Below are positions 19,299 to 28,252 of a DNA stretch of 64,000 bases, one piece after another. Every line of letters starts with the position of its first letter. The first letter of the stretch is position 1. Under the pieces are notes generated by a model. That model saw only the letters and a list, made by a program, of their open reading frames with translations, was not told where the DNA came from and did no database searches. The position numbers and the translations under genes are program-made. Source of the stretch: Ruegeria marisrubri. GTDB lineage: Bacteria; Pseudomonadota; Alphaproteobacteria; Rhodobacterales; Rhodobacteraceae. The stretch is taken from positions 1-64,000 of the forward strand of contig NZ_LQBQ01000004.1 in assembly GCF_001507595.1 (NCBI RefSeq), in the 5' to 3' direction.

Positions 19299-20990
19299 AT
19301 GGCCCATGACGGACAGGATGTAACGACGATGACGAACCCCGCTATTTTGCCCGACCTTCTGCGGCTGACCGGCGCGGCGCTTGCCCCGGTCGAGACCGTG
19401 TTCAACCTTGCGCGCGAGTCGGTGCGCGCCATGGTCACGTCCGACGGGCGGGTTTCGGGCGCATTGATCGAGGCGAACCAGACCGCCGCGCATGGCCTGT
19501 CCTGGCTGGCCACCTATCACCAATCTCTCAAGCAGATGCAGCGCTGGGCCGAGGCGCTGGAGGCCGAGGGCAAGTTCGGCGAGATGGAGCAGCTTTTGCA
19601 CCAGATCGCTTTCGGCGAGTACCTGCACCAGATCGCCGGCGGTATCCCGATGAACCAGGGCGAGGTCGTGCGCCTGCAGGATCTGGGCCTGGGCTGGGAC
19701 GCACTGTCCGGGTTCCAGTGCGACGAGGTTCAGACGCTGATGCGTTCGGCCAACAGTCAGGCGGCCCGCACCCGTCTGGTCGAGCTGATGGAGGCGCAAT
19801 CGGGCGCCACCATGTTCGGTGCCTCGGGCCTGGACGAAGAGCTGGAGATGATCCGCGACCAGTTCCGCCGCTATGCGCAGGAAAAGGTCGAGCCCAACGC
19901 GCATGAATGGCACCTTAAGGACGAGCTGATCCCGATCGAGATCATCGAGGAACTGGCCGAAATGGGTGTCTTCGGCCTGACCATCCCCGAGGAATATGGT
20001 GGGTTCGGCCTGTCCAAGGCCTCGATGTGCGTCGTTTCGGAGGAGCTGTCGAGGGGCTATATCGGCGTGGGCTCGCTGGGCACCCGCTCCGAGATCGCGG
20101 CCGAATTGATCATTGCGGGCGGCACCGACGAACAAAAAGCGCAATGGCTGCCCAAGATCGCCAGCGCCGAGATCCTGCCGACGGCCGTGTTCACCGAACC
20201 CAACACCGGGTCGGATCTGGGCAGCCTGCGGACCCGTGCGATCAAGGACGAAAACGGCGACTACAAGATCACCGGCAACAAGACCTGGATCACCCACGCC
20301 GCGCGCACCCATGTCATGACGCTGCTTGCGCGCACCGATCCCGAAACCACCGACCACCGCGGGTTGTCGATGTTCCTGGCGGAAAAGACCCCCGGAACCG
20401 ACGAAGACCCCTTCCCGACCCCCGGCATGACCGGCGGCGAGATCGAGGTGCTGGGCTATCGCGGCATGAAGGAATACGAGCTGGCCTTCGACGGCTTCCA
20501 CGTCAAGGGCGAGAACCTGCTGGGCGGCGAGGAAGGCAAGGGCTTCAAGCAGCTCATGGAAACCTTCGAATCCGCCCGTATCCAGACCGCCGCCCGCGCC
20601 ATCGGCGTGGCGCAGAGCGCGCTGGACATCGCCATGCAATACGCGCAGGAGCGCAAGCAGTTCGGCAAGGCCCTGATCAACTTCCCGCGCGTGTCGGGCA
20701 AGCTGGCGATGATGGCGGTCGAGATCATGATCGCGCGCCAGCTGACCTATTTCAGCGCTTGGGAGAAGGATCACGGCCAGCGCTGCGATCTGGAGGCCGG
20801 GATGGCCAAGCTGCTGGGCGCCCGCGTCGCCTGGGCTGCGGCCGACAACGGGCTGCAGATCCACGGCGGCAACGGTTTCGCGCTGGAATACAAGATCAGC
20901 CGCGTTCTGTGCGATGCGCGCATCCTGAACATCTTTGAAGGCGCCGCTGAAATTCAGGCCCAGGTCATCGCGCGGCGCCTGCTCGGCTAG
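19299..20990 (+). CDS. mcd: Acyl-CoA dehydrogenase, probable (2S)-methylsuccinyl-CoA dehydrogenase
   Basis: A 563-residue protein, about 170 residues longer at the N-terminus than ordinary acyl-CoA dehydrogenases (~380). The extension plus a complete FAD-binding ACAD core (VFTEPNTGSDLGSLRT, NKTWITHAAR, ERKQFGKAL, IHGGNGFALEYKISRVLCDARI) matches Mcd of the ethylmalonyl-CoA pathway, which oxidises methylsuccinyl-CoA to mesaconyl-CoA. The LGYRGMKEYELAFDGF region also fits my recollection of that family. Electrons would go to the EtfAB encoded at 6.1-7.8 kb. AGAGGA lies upstream of the start. The exact substrate is inferred. Confidence 0.75.
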   Translation: MAHDGQDVTTMTNPAILPDLLRLTGAALAPVETVFNLARESVRAMVTSDGRVSGALIEANQTAAHGLSWLATYHQSLKQMQRWAEALEAEGKFGEMEQLLHQIAFGEYLHQIAGGIPMNQGEVVRLQDLGLGWDALSGFQCDEVQTLMRSANSQAARTRLVELMEAQSGATMFGASGLDEELEMIRDQFRRYAQEKVEPNAHEWHLKDELIPIEIIEELAEMGVFGLTIPEEYGGFGLSKASMCVVSEELSRGYIGVGSLGTRSEIAAELIIAGGTDEQKAQWLPKIASAEILPTAVFTEPNTGSDLGSLRTRAIKDENGDYKITGNKTWITHAARTHVMTLLARTDPETTDHRGLSMFLAEKTPGTDEDPFPTPGMTGGEIEVLGYRGMKEYELAFDGFHVKGENLLGGEEGKGFKQLMETFESARIQTAARAIGVAQSALDIAMQYAQERKQFGKALINFPRVSGKLAMMAVEIMIARQLTYFSAWEKDHGQRCDLEAGMAKLLGARVAWAAADNGLQIHGGNGFALEYKISRVLCDARILNIFEGAAEIQAQVIARRLLG

Positions 20991-21023
20991 TCATTTTTCA
21001 AACCCTCTTCATTCCCCAACTAC

Positions 21024-21049
21024 GCCCGGTGTCACCACCGGGCTTTTTT
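21024..21049 (+). terminator. Intrinsic terminator after the acyl-CoA dehydrogenase
   Basis: GCCCGGTG/CACCGGGC, 8-bp stem with a 4-nt loop, directly followed by six T: a textbook rho-independent terminator. Confidence 0.9.
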
Positions 21050-21127
21050 CTTTTCTTCGGAAATGCCGACCCTGTTGCGCGACGCATAGTGTTTCCGCTA
21101 GGAGCGGTTCAACCAAGGAATTTATTT

Positions 21128-21520
21128 ATGCTGCGCGCGATTGCACTTGTTCCCCTGCTGGCCCTGCTCCAGTGCGACAAGGATGAAACCGTCGCCGCCT
21201 ATGGCGCCGGCGGCAAGATCTGGCGTTTGCAGGAAATCGACCGGCAGCCGTTCCAGGCTTCAGCCACGCTGAGCTTTTCCGAAGAAGGCAGGATTGCCGG
21301 TGAAGGCCCCTGCAACAGCTATTCCGGGGTGCAGGCTGCGCCCTACCCTTGGTTCGAGGTCAAGAACCTGAGCGCAACCCACATGGCCTGCCCCGATCTT
21401 GAGGCCGAAGGCAGCTATTTCGCGGCGCTGATGGCGATGACGCAATCCGAAGTGTCCGGTGACGTGCTGATCCTGCGAAACGAGGACGGGCACGAGATGG
21501 TGTTCACAGCCGCCGAGTGA
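21128..21520 (+). CDS. META-domain lipoprotein
   Basis: A 130-residue protein with a short signal peptide ending in the lipobox-like LLQC (Cys17). The mature part fits the META/HslJ fold: a Trp-containing strand ([11 protein letters not shown]), then GPCNSYSG and ATHMACPD, the usual positions of the paired cysteines. Such proteins are envelope or stress-related. The start at 21128 is chosen for the signal peptide. Its end overlaps the recO end by 17 nt. Confidence 0.75.
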   Translation: MLRAIALVPLLALLQCDKDETVAAYGAGGKIWRLQEIDRQPFQASATLSFSEEGRIAGEGPCNSYSGVQAAPYPWFEVKNLSATHMACPDLEAEGSYFAALMAMTQSEVSGDVLILRNEDGHEMVFTAAE

Positions 21521-22229
21521 ACTGATCGACGAAGCGCGCACGCGCCTCGGGTAGCGGGTTGTGCCCCAGCGACGGTGCTACGCGGTGCGTCAGGAAATAA
21601 CCCGTGGTCCGCAACCCGGTGGCAATCTCGGCATCCGGAGCGGTGCCCTGCCCGCGCAGGACGGGCGGCAGGGGCAACAGCCGGTCGGCCCAGCATCCTG
21701 CCCCTTCCGCGCTTACGGCACGGCCCGATCTGGGCGAGACATAGACCAGCCCCTCGGTCGCGCCAGTCACGGCACAGCGGCTGAGGTCGAGGCCAAAACC
21801 CAACTCTTCAAGCAAAGCCAGTTCCCAGCGCAGATAGGCCAGCGGCCAGATCTCGTCCTGCCCGAGCAGGTCCATCAGTTGTTCGGTCTGCTTGTAGATG
21901 CCCGGATGCGGCTCTCGTTCCGGCAGGCAGAAGGACAACAGCGCCACCACCGCGTTCAGCCCCGACAGCGCCAGCCGTCCGGAAAACGCCGCTGCCGCAC
22001 GCGAGCGCAGGGGCTCGACCTGAAAGGTGCCGATATGTTCCTGCAGCCGCGCGTGCCAGGTCACGTCCAGTTGGGCGCCCGGTTGCAGGATCGGCGCGAT
22101 CTTGCGGCTGGTGCCGCCCCGCACCACGCCGGCATGGCGCCCGTGGCCTTCGGTAAAGACCTCGATGATGGCCGCCGTCTCGCCGTGGCGACGGGTGGTC
22201 AGAAGTATGCCGTGATCGCGCCAGTCCAT
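21504..22229 (-). CDS. recO: DNA repair protein RecO
   Basis: A 241-residue protein of the RecFOR recombination-mediator pathway, which loads RecA on SSB-coated DNA. The N-terminal OB-fold begins [17 protein letters not shown], as in alphaproteobacterial RecO. The family's Leu/Glu-rich helical domain follows. The start at 22229 is preferred to ATGs at 22244 and 22310. In relatives recO follows era and DUF1491 directly; here a plus-strand gene lies between. Confidence 0.9.
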   Translation of the reverse strand: MDWRDHGILLTTRRHGETAAIIEVFTEGHGRHAGVVRGGTSRKIAPILQPGAQLDVTWHARLQEHIGTFQVEPLRSRAAAAFSGRLALSGLNAVVALLSFCLPEREPHPGIYKQTEQLMDLLGQDEIWPLAYLRWELALLEELGFGLDLSRCAVTGATEGLVYVSPRSGRAVSAEGAGCWADRLLPLPPVLRGQGTAPDAEIATGLRTTGYFLTHRVAPSLGHNPLPEARARFVDQFTRRL

Positions 22230-22360
22230 CCTCGCATTCTCCATGCTCGCCGACCCGACGCAAGGCGTCATTTTTTTCCTTGCCTGCACACCATTACCGG
22301 GTGACGCCATCTTTCTGTTCTTGCAATGATTGAAGTGACTAGCGTTGGAAAAGGTAAAAA

Positions 22361-22777
22361 ATGAAAACGTTAAAGAAAATCCTTGCTTGGTTGTTCAAAG
22401 CATTCGCCGCATTGGCAATCCTGCTCATTCTTTTCGCCGGAACGCTGTATTTCCTAAGCCGCCAAGAGCGGGCAATCGCGAGAGAGTTCATCACACTCCT
22501 CGCGCAGCGGCAGTATTCTTCCGCCCATAAGTTGGTGTCGGCAGAAATGAAGCAGCAATATCCACTTGATTTGATGAAATCGCAATTCGAGCAGGCCGAG
22601 CCCTACACGAGTGTCTGGTTCAACAGCGTTAGCCTCCAGAACGGTCAGACAATCCTGGTAGGGGTCGCCAAGACCGGTAAGGATTGTTCGAGCCCGGTTG
22701 TCTTTGTCTTTGTGGATGAAAAGATTGCTAGTTTCCAGCTGGATGACCCTTGCGAGGCCGCGGAATCATCGGCGTGA
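22361..22777 (+). CDS. Small membrane-anchored protein, unknown function
   Basis: A 138-residue protein. A basic N-terminus ([13 protein letters not shown]) and a long hydrophobic helix (about residues 14-33) form an uncleaved anchor. The rest is a soluble alpha/beta domain with two Cys (KDCSSP, DDPCEAA) that could form a disulfide. It resembles DUF3887/NTF2-like proteins only loosely. The base composition is visibly less GC-rich than its neighbours, and it reads against the recO-DUF1491 direction, suggesting a later insertion. Confidence 0.65.
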   Translation: MKTLKKILAWLFKAFAALAILLILFAGTLYFLSRQERAIAREFITLLAQRQYSSAHKLVSAEMKQQYPLDLMKSQFEQAEPYTSVWFNSVSLQNGQTILVGVAKTGKDCSSPVVFVFVDEKIASFQLDDPCEAAESSA

Positions 22778-22824
22778 GGGTTGAACCGCGATCAAATATT
22801 CATGTGCAATCATGCAGTGCACAT

Positions 22825-23157
22825 TCAATCTGACAACCCCTCTTCGCCCAGCAGGTGCCGTCCCTGCCGGTCCTCGACCTCGATCACCCAGAGGTCGGGG
22901 TCAAAGCTGCGCTGGCGGGCGATGGCTTCGTCCACCTCGGCCTCGGGGCCGGAGGACAGTTCGACCCATTTCCGTTCGCCACTGAGCAGGTCAAAGCTGC
23001 GCTGGAAGGCCGTGGCATTGCCGTCGAGCGTGTTGAGCTTGACCAGCACCGCACCGGCGGTGTCGTCACCGTGCGCGACGACAAAGGCGGGGATCTCCTG
23101 AAACCGCAGCCGCGCCAGATAGGCGTGGACCCAGAATTCGGCGGTCAGCCGCGTCAT
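22825..23157 (-). CDS. DUF1491 family protein
   Basis: A 110-residue protein. The beginning (MTRLTAEFWVHAYLARL) and the ending DPDLWVIEVEDRQGRHLL match DUF1491, a small alphaproteobacterial family of unknown function that is usually encoded after era. It overlaps the era stop by 4 nt, so the two are coupled. Confidence 0.85.
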   Translation of the reverse strand: MTRLTAEFWVHAYLARLRFQEIPAFVVAHGDDTAGAVLVKLNTLDGNATAFQRSFDLLSGERKWVELSSGPEAEVDEAIARQRSFDPDLWVIEVEDRQGRHLLGEEGLSD

Positions 23158-24062
23158 GCGTTACCGTCTTTGAAATCCAGCCCCATCTCGGAATACCGCT
23201 CGGCCTCTTCCAGCCAGTTGGGCCGCACCTTGACCTGCAGGAACAGGTGGACCTTGCGGCCCAGAAACTCTTCGAGCTCGGCGCGGGCGGCCTGGCTGAC
23301 GGCCTTGATGGTCTCGCCCCGCTTGCCCAGCACGATGCCCTTGTGCCCGTCGCGCACCACGTAGATCACCTGGTCGATCTTGGCCGAGCCGTCCTTGCGC
23401 TCTTCCCAGTTCTCGGTCTCGACGGTCAGCTGGTAGGGCAATTCCTGATGCAGCCGCAGGGTCAGTTTCTCGCGGGTCATCTCGGCCGCGATCATCCGCA
23501 TCGGAAGGTCGGCGATCTGGTCCTCGGGATAGAGCCACGGCCCCTCGGGCAGCTGCTCGGCCAGCCAGCGGCGCAGGTCATCGACGCCGTAGCCACGCTC
23601 GGCCGAGATCATGAAGGTTTCGGCAAAGTCGTAGCGGTCGTTCAGGTCCTTGGTCAGGCCCAGAAGTTCCTCGGATTTCACCTTGTCGATCTTGTTGATC
23701 GCCAGCGCCACCTTGCGGCCCTGCCCGATCTCGGCCAGCCCCTCGAGTATACGCTCGACACCCTCGGTGATGCCGCGATGCGCCTCGACCAGCAGCACGA
23801 TGATGTCGGCGTCGGCGGCCCCGCCCCAGGCGGCGGCGACCATCGCCCGGTCCAGCCGGCGGCGGGGTTTGAACAGGCCCGGGGTATCGACGAAGACCAA
23901 CTGGGCGTCACCCTCGATCGCCACGCCGCGAATGCGGGCACGGGTGGTCTGTACCTTGTGCGTCACGATCGAGACCTTGGCCCCGACCATGCGGTTCAGA
24001 AGGGTGGACTTGCCCGCGTTGGGCTCTCCGATCAGGGCGATGAATCCGGCGCGTGTGGTCAT
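23154..24062 (-). CDS. era: GTPase Era
   Basis: A 302-residue GTPase needed for 16S rRNA maturation and 30S assembly. G1 is GEPNAGKS, G3 is DTPG and G4 is NKID. The C-terminal KH domain contains the VYVVRDGHKGIVLGKRGETIK region, which binds the 3' end of 16S rRNA. The start at 24062 (MTTRAGFIALIG) is fixed by alignment; a long upstream frame is spurious. Usually it follows rnc directly; here a plus-strand gene separates them. Confidence 0.97.
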   Translation of the reverse strand: MTTRAGFIALIGEPNAGKSTLLNRMVGAKVSIVTHKVQTTRARIRGVAIEGDAQLVFVDTPGLFKPRRRLDRAMVAAAWGGAADADIIVLLVEAHRGITEGVERILEGLAEIGQGRKVALAINKIDKVKSEELLGLTKDLNDRYDFAETFMISAERGYGVDDLRRWLAEQLPEGPWLYPEDQIADLPMRMIAAEMTREKLTLRLHQELPYQLTVETENWEERKDGSAKIDQVIYVVRDGHKGIVLGKRGETIKAVSQAARAELEEFLGRKVHLFLQVKVRPNWLEEAERYSEMGLDFKDGNA

Positions 24063-24227
24063 TTTCGTATGGTCCTGTCTGTAAGACCGCACCCCTACAG
24101 CAGATTGCCGTTTCGGGCCAGAGGGTTTTGCGAAGGGGAATGTCCGGGCTCTCTCCGCCAAGACCTTCGTCTTTACCCAGGCCCATCCGTGTCTTAGACT
24201 GAAAGGCCCGGAAAGCGGGTAGGTGCC

Positions 24228-24740
24228 ATGTTCGAAGACGATTTTCCATTGTTGAGCACACCAAGCCTCGTTGCGTTGATCATGCACAAGGCCGAGGCCG
24301 GTCCGATCACGCTGGAAACCTGCGAAGCAGCGCTTGCCGATCTGTTTCGTCAGGCCAACGAGGAACCCGGCCTGCCGCCGGAAACCCTCCGCCAGAGACT
24401 TGCCGAGCACCTGTCCGATCTGGAAATCGCCGGCATTCTGAAACCCGAAGCCGACGGCAAGTGGCGCCTTACGGAACGCGGGGTCGCCGCGCTCAGGCAA
24501 CACCCGGACGGGCTCGATCAGTCGGACCTGATGCAGTATCCGGAATATGCCGCGCATATCCGTGCCACCGCCCATCACGCAAGCGGGATGGACCCGCGCG
24601 AGACCAGCTATGACCAGGGCTACAAGGCGCGGCGCGACGGCCAGCCGCTGACCGCCAACCCGTACGCCTTCGACAGCGTCGATCATCAGTCCTGGGAAAA
24701 CGGCTGGATGGAGGCCGCCGACGAAGAGCCAAAAGGGTGA
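24228..24740 (+). CDS. Winged-helix protein with RMF/CrpP-like tail
   Basis: A 170-residue protein of two parts. Residues ~1-90 look like a winged-helix domain of the Mrr N-terminal type (TLRQRLAEHLSDLEIAGIL...WRLTERGVAAL). Residues ~118-165 resemble ribosome modulation factor/CrpP-fold proteins: YDQGYKARRDGQPLTANPY followed by SWENGWMEAADE, i.e. the aromatic-Gly-Tyr helix, basic stretch and terminal Trp-Gly-Trp helix. This combination is not one I know. It reads plus, between rnc and era, which are otherwise adjacent. The function is unknown; ribosome or RNA binding is an inference. Confidence 0.7.
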   Translation: MFEDDFPLLSTPSLVALIMHKAEAGPITLETCEAALADLFRQANEEPGLPPETLRQRLAEHLSDLEIAGILKPEADGKWRLTERGVAALRQHPDGLDQSDLMQYPEYAAHIRATAHHASGMDPRETSYDQGYKARRDGQPLTANPYAFDSVDHQSWENGWMEAADEEPKG

Positions 24741-24783
24741 TTGCCGCCAGTTTGGTGCCATCCGGCGGGATCCGAGTTGCCTC

Positions 24784-25461
24784 TCAGGTCAGGCGCGACA
24801 GCAGCGCCTTGGCCGCGGCCTGCTCGGCCTGCCGTTTCGAGCCTGCGGTAGCCTGCTCTTCGGTGCCGTCCTGCAGGCGAACGGCGATGGTAAAGACCGG
24901 CGCGTGATCTGGCCCGCTGCGCGAGACCTCGACATAGCTGGGAGGTTTCTGGCGACGCGCCTGCGCCCATTCCTGCAACGCGGTCTTGGGATCGCGGGCA
25001 TCGGCTTCGACCGAATTGATCCTGTCTCCCCAGAGCCGCAGGATCACGTCCTGCGCCGCCTCGAAACCGGCGTCGCGGTAAACGGCGGCAATGACGGCCT
25101 CCATCGCGTCGCCGAGCAGGGCCTGCTTGCGCCGCCCACCCGACAGCATTTCGGACCGCCCCAGTTTCAGCACCGCGCCCAGATCCACCTGCCGGGCCAC
25201 GTCGGCGCAGGTCTCCTTGCGGACAAGCGCGTTGAAACGCGGGGCCAGTTGCCCTTCGGTGGCACCCTTGTCGGCCTCGAGCAGCGCGGTTGCCATCACC
25301 AGGCCCAGCACCCGGTCACCCAGAAACTCGAGCCGCTGGTTGTCGGGGCGGGTGGCGGACGAGACGGACCCGTGCGTCAGGGCACGAACAAGCAGTTCGG
25401 GGTTCTTGAACTCATACCCGATCCGCTGCTGGAACGCTTTTATGTCGGCTGAAAGTTTCAC
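24784..25461 (-). CDS. rnc: Ribonuclease III
   Basis: A 225-residue double-strand-specific endoribonuclease that processes rRNA and many mRNAs. The catalytic signature [15 protein letters not shown] has the family's acidic residues. The C-terminal double-stranded-RNA-binding domain ends [16 protein letters not shown]. The start is GTG, overlapping the lepB stop by GTGA, so translation is coupled. Confidence 0.97.
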   Translation of the reverse strand: MKLSADIKAFQQRIGYEFKNPELLVRALTHGSVSSATRPDNQRLEFLGDRVLGLVMATALLEADKGATEGQLAPRFNALVRKETCADVARQVDLGAVLKLGRSEMLSGGRRKQALLGDAMEAVIAAVYRDAGFEAAQDVILRLWGDRINSVEADARDPKTALQEWAQARRQKPPSYVEVSRSGPDHAPVFTIAVRLQDGTEEQATAGSKRQAEQAAAKALLSRLT

Positions 25462-26294
25462 TCGATCCCCTTGAAGAACCGGTCGCTGCGCCAGGTCCAG
25501 AAGAACAGCATCGACCGCCCGGCGGACGAGAACATGACCCGGTCCGCGCGCCCGATCAGGTTTTCATAGGGCACATAGCCCACACCACCGGCCACCTGCG
25601 GCAAACGGCTGTCACTGGAGTTGTCGCGGTTGTCGCCCATGAAGAAAAAATGCCCCTCGGGCACGACGTAGATCCCGGTGTGATCCGAAGCCTGATCGTC
25701 GATGTTCAGGATTGCATGCGATACGCCGTTGGGCAGGGTTTCGATATACTCGGATTTCTGGCAGATCCCGCCGGTTCCCACCGGCCCGTTCTCGCAGCGC
25801 GGGCGCAGACGTTGCGGGCCTTGCGGTTCGGCGACCTCTTCGAACACGCCGTTCTCTTCGAGCTTCACGGCGGAACCATTGATGTGCAGAACACCGTCCT
25901 TGACCTGAATCTTGTCCCCCGGCAAGCCGATCAGCCGCTTGATGTAGTCGCGCCCCGTGACCGGGTGCCGGAACACCACCACGTCGCCGCGCTCGGGCTC
26001 ACCGCCCAGAATGCGGTCGTTGTCACCAGCCAGCCAGCCGCAGAGGTCCTTGGCGTCGATGTCCAGCCCGACCGCGGGAATGCGCAGGCTGGGGCACGAG
26101 GCGTAGGAGTAGCCGTAGACCATCTTGTTGACGAACAGGAAATCCCCGATCAGCAGGGTCGGCTTCATCGAGCCCGAGGGGATCCAGAAGGGCTGGAAGA
26201 ACAGCGTGCGGAACACGCCCGCGATCAACAGGGCATAGACGATCGTCTTGATCGTCTCCCAAACGGCGTTTCCGGTCTTGGCTTTCGTGGCCAT
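25458..26294 (-). CDS. lepB: Signal peptidase I
   Basis: A 278-residue type I signal peptidase. One membrane helix (about residues 13-34) precedes the catalytic Ser42 in [10 protein letters not shown]. The general-base Lys lies in [13 protein letters not shown], and the [11 protein letters not shown] box is intact. It removes signal peptides from exported proteins at the inner membrane. It overlaps rnc by 4 nt in the acpS-lepB-rnc series. Confidence 0.97.
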   Translation of the reverse strand: MATKAKTGNAVWETIKTIVYALLIAGVFRTLFFQPFWIPSGSMKPTLLIGDFLFVNKMVYGYSYASCPSLRIPAVGLDIDAKDLCGWLAGDNDRILGGEPERGDVVVFRHPVTGRDYIKRLIGLPGDKIQVKDGVLHINGSAVKLEENGVFEEVAEPQGPQRLRPRCENGPVGTGGICQKSEYIETLPNGVSHAILNIDDQASDHTGIYVVPEGHFFFMGDNRDNSSDSRLPQVAGGVGYVPYENLIGRADRVMFSSAGRSMLFFWTWRSDRFFKGIE

Positions 26295-26350
26295 GCGGGT
26301 CTCCAGTCCTTTTCAGATTGGCTGCTACATGCGGGGCGGAACGGGGCGAG

Positions 26351-26770
26351 TCAAGGTTGCCCGGACGGTTCCGCCACGGGACGCGCCTCGATCACGACGA
26401 ATGCCTGTGCCCAGGGGTGATCGTCGGTCAGGGTGACGTGGATGATCGCCTCGTGCCCCGGTGGTGTCATTTCCTTCAGGCGGTCGGCGGCCCAGCCGGT
26501 GACATGCATGACGGGCTGACCGGTGCGGATGTTGCTGACCGCCATGTCCTTCCAGGCGATGCCCATGCGCAGACCGGTGCCCAGCGCCTTGGAGCAGGCC
26601 TCCTTCGCGGCCCAGCGCTTGGCATAGGTGCCCGCGGTGTCGGCGCGGCGTTCGGCCTTGCGCTGTTCGGTCTCGGTGAAGACGCGGTTGCGGAACCGGT
26701 CGCCGAACCGGTCGAGCGTGCCCTGGATGCGGTCGATATTGGCCAGATCTGTGCCGATGCCGAGGATCAT
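26351..26770 (-). CDS. acpS: Holo-[acyl-carrier-protein] synthase
   Basis: A 139-residue 4'-phosphopantetheinyl transferase that turns apo-ACP into holo-ACP. It shows the two family motifs: [12 protein letters not shown] at the N-terminus with the Mg-binding Asp, and the [15 protein letters not shown] segment. The start ATG at 26770 lies 1 bp after the pdxJ stop. Confidence 0.95.
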   Translation of the reverse strand: MILGIGTDLANIDRIQGTLDRFGDRFRNRVFTETEQRKAERRADTAGTYAKRWAAKEACSKALGTGLRMGIAWKDMAVSNIRTGQPVMHVTGWAADRLKEMTPPGHEAIIHVTLTDDHPWAQAFVVIEARPVAEPSGQP

Positions 26771-26771
26771 G

Positions 26772-27545
26772 TCAGGAGCCGGCCCCTGACAGTTTCGGTT
26801 GCGCCCGCGCCCCCTCCATCAGGCGGCGCATTTCCTGAATGGCGGGGGTCAGGCCGCGAAAGATGGCCTCGCCGATCAGGAAGTGGCCGATGTTCAGCTC
26901 GCGCACTTCGGGAAAGACCGCGACAGGCTGCACCGTGTCATAGGTCAGGCCGTGGCCCGCGTGGACCTCGAGACCGAGGGAATGGGCGTATGTGGACATC
27001 TCGCGCAGCCGTCCCAGTTCTTCGTCGCGGGCGGCGACGCGGCCCTCGGCGTGGAAATCGCAATAGGCGCCTGTGTGCAACTCGACCACAGCCGCACCGA
27101 TCCGCGCCGAGGCTTCGATCTGCGCCGGCTCGGCCCCCACGAACATCGACACCCGGCAGCCTGCCTCGCGCAGCGGCGCGATGAACTCGGCCAGCCGTTC
27201 CTCGTCTCCTGCCACGTCGAGACCGCCCTCGGTCGTCCGCTCCTCACGGCGTTCGGGAACGATGCAGACCGCGTGAGGCTTGTGGCGCAGGGCGATGCGC
27301 TGCATCTCTTCGGTGGCCGCCATTTCGAAGTTCAGAGGCACCGACAGCACCTCCATCAGACCGTCGATATCGGCATCCGAGATGTGGCGACGGTCTTCGC
27401 GCAGATGCGCGGTGATGCCGTCGGCCCCGGCCTCTTCGGCCAGCTTGGCGGCACGCAGCGGGTCGGGATAGGCGCCGCCGCGGGCATTCCGAACCGTTGC
27501 CACGTGGTCAATGTTCACGCCGAGGCGCAGACGGGTGTCAGACAT
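26772..27545 (-). CDS. pdxJ: Pyridoxine 5'-phosphate synthase
   Basis: A 257-residue TIM-barrel enzyme that condenses 1-deoxyxylulose 5-phosphate with 3-amino-2-oxopropyl phosphate to pyridoxine 5'-phosphate. It starts [21 protein letters not shown] and contains [11 protein letters not shown], the [10 protein letters not shown] segment and [11 protein letters not shown], all conserved in PdxJ. It overlaps the DUF2062 gene by 8 nt. Confidence 0.97.
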   Translation of the reverse strand: MSDTRLRLGVNIDHVATVRNARGGAYPDPLRAAKLAEEAGADGITAHLREDRRHISDADIDGLMEVLSVPLNFEMAATEEMQRIALRHKPHAVCIVPERREERTTEGGLDVAGDEERLAEFIAPLREAGCRVSMFVGAEPAQIEASARIGAAVVELHTGAYCDFHAEGRVAARDEELGRLREMSTYAHSLGLEVHAGHGLTYDTVQPVAVFPEVRELNIGHFLIGEAIFRGLTPAIQEMRRLMEGARAQPKLSGAGS

Positions 27546-28236
27546 CGTTCGTTTCCTTTTCCAACCGTTGCGCCGAGCCTAGTGTGTCCGGCTGCGAAAC
27601 GGCAGCCCTGGATTCGGCCAAACGCTTGATTTCCTCGAATTTCGCCTTGATCTTCGCCCGGCGTCGCTGCTGGTAGGTGCGGGTGACAGGCAGGCTCAGG
27701 TGGTAGCAGACAAATGCCGCGATCAAGCCCGGTATGATGCAGCCGACCAAGTAGGGAAAGAACACTTCGTCATAAAACACCATCAGCCCCTGCCAGTCGG
27801 CGTCGCGGTCGGTGAAGAGCGCGATCAGATTGTCCTTGAGATCGCTCAGGGCGCTGGCAAACTTGCCCATCAGCCCCTGCTTGTGACCCTCATCGAACTC
27901 GGTTCCCAGCAGGTAATGGCCCGTTTGCAGGCTGACCACTCCAATCGGGACATAGGTCAGCGGATTGCCGAAGAAGGTTCCGCTGAGAGCAGCCAGGATG
28001 TTGCCGTTGATCAGCCGCGCCAGCAGCGCCGCCACCACGAAATGCAGCCCGTAGAACGGCGTGAACGAGGCAAACACCCCGGCGCCGATTCCGCGGGCGA
28101 TCCGCTCGGGCGAATCCGGCAGCCGGCGCACCCGGTGCTTGACGTAGTGAAAGGCGCGGGTCCAGCCACCGCGGGGGTAGACAAACTCCGAGGCGATCTG
28201 GACGGGCGAGCGTCGGTCTCGGCGCTTGAAAACCAC
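27538..28236 (-). CDS. DUF2062 membrane protein
   Basis: A 232-residue protein with a GTG start. The conserved DUF2062 core GIGAGVFASFTPFYGLHF and GTFFGNPLTY is present, with about three hydrophobic helices. The C-terminus is basic and helical. The function is unknown. The gene sits between rsh and pdxJ and overlaps pdxJ, so it is part of this minus-strand operon. Confidence 0.87.
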   Translation of the reverse strand: MVFKRRDRRSPVQIASEFVYPRGGWTRAFHYVKHRVRRLPDSPERIARGIGAGVFASFTPFYGLHFVVAALLARLINGNILAALSGTFFGNPLTYVPIGVVSLQTGHYLLGTEFDEGHKQGLMGKFASALSDLKDNLIALFTDRDADWQGLMVFYDEVFFPYLVGCIIPGLIAAFVCYHLSLPVTRTYQQRRRAKIKAKFEEIKRLAESRAAVSQPDTLGSAQRLEKETNDV

Positions 28237-28252
28237 TCCTGATCGTCCTTTC

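Noticed and set aside
22803..22823. TGTGCA-N9-TGCACA inverted repeat as a terminator
   Set aside because: A 6-bp stem with no T-run between convergent genes; too weak to call.
23154..24761. 535-residue Era fusion protein
   Set aside because: The extra ~230 N-terminal codons are antisense to the winged-helix/RMF-like gene; Era starts cleanly at 24062.
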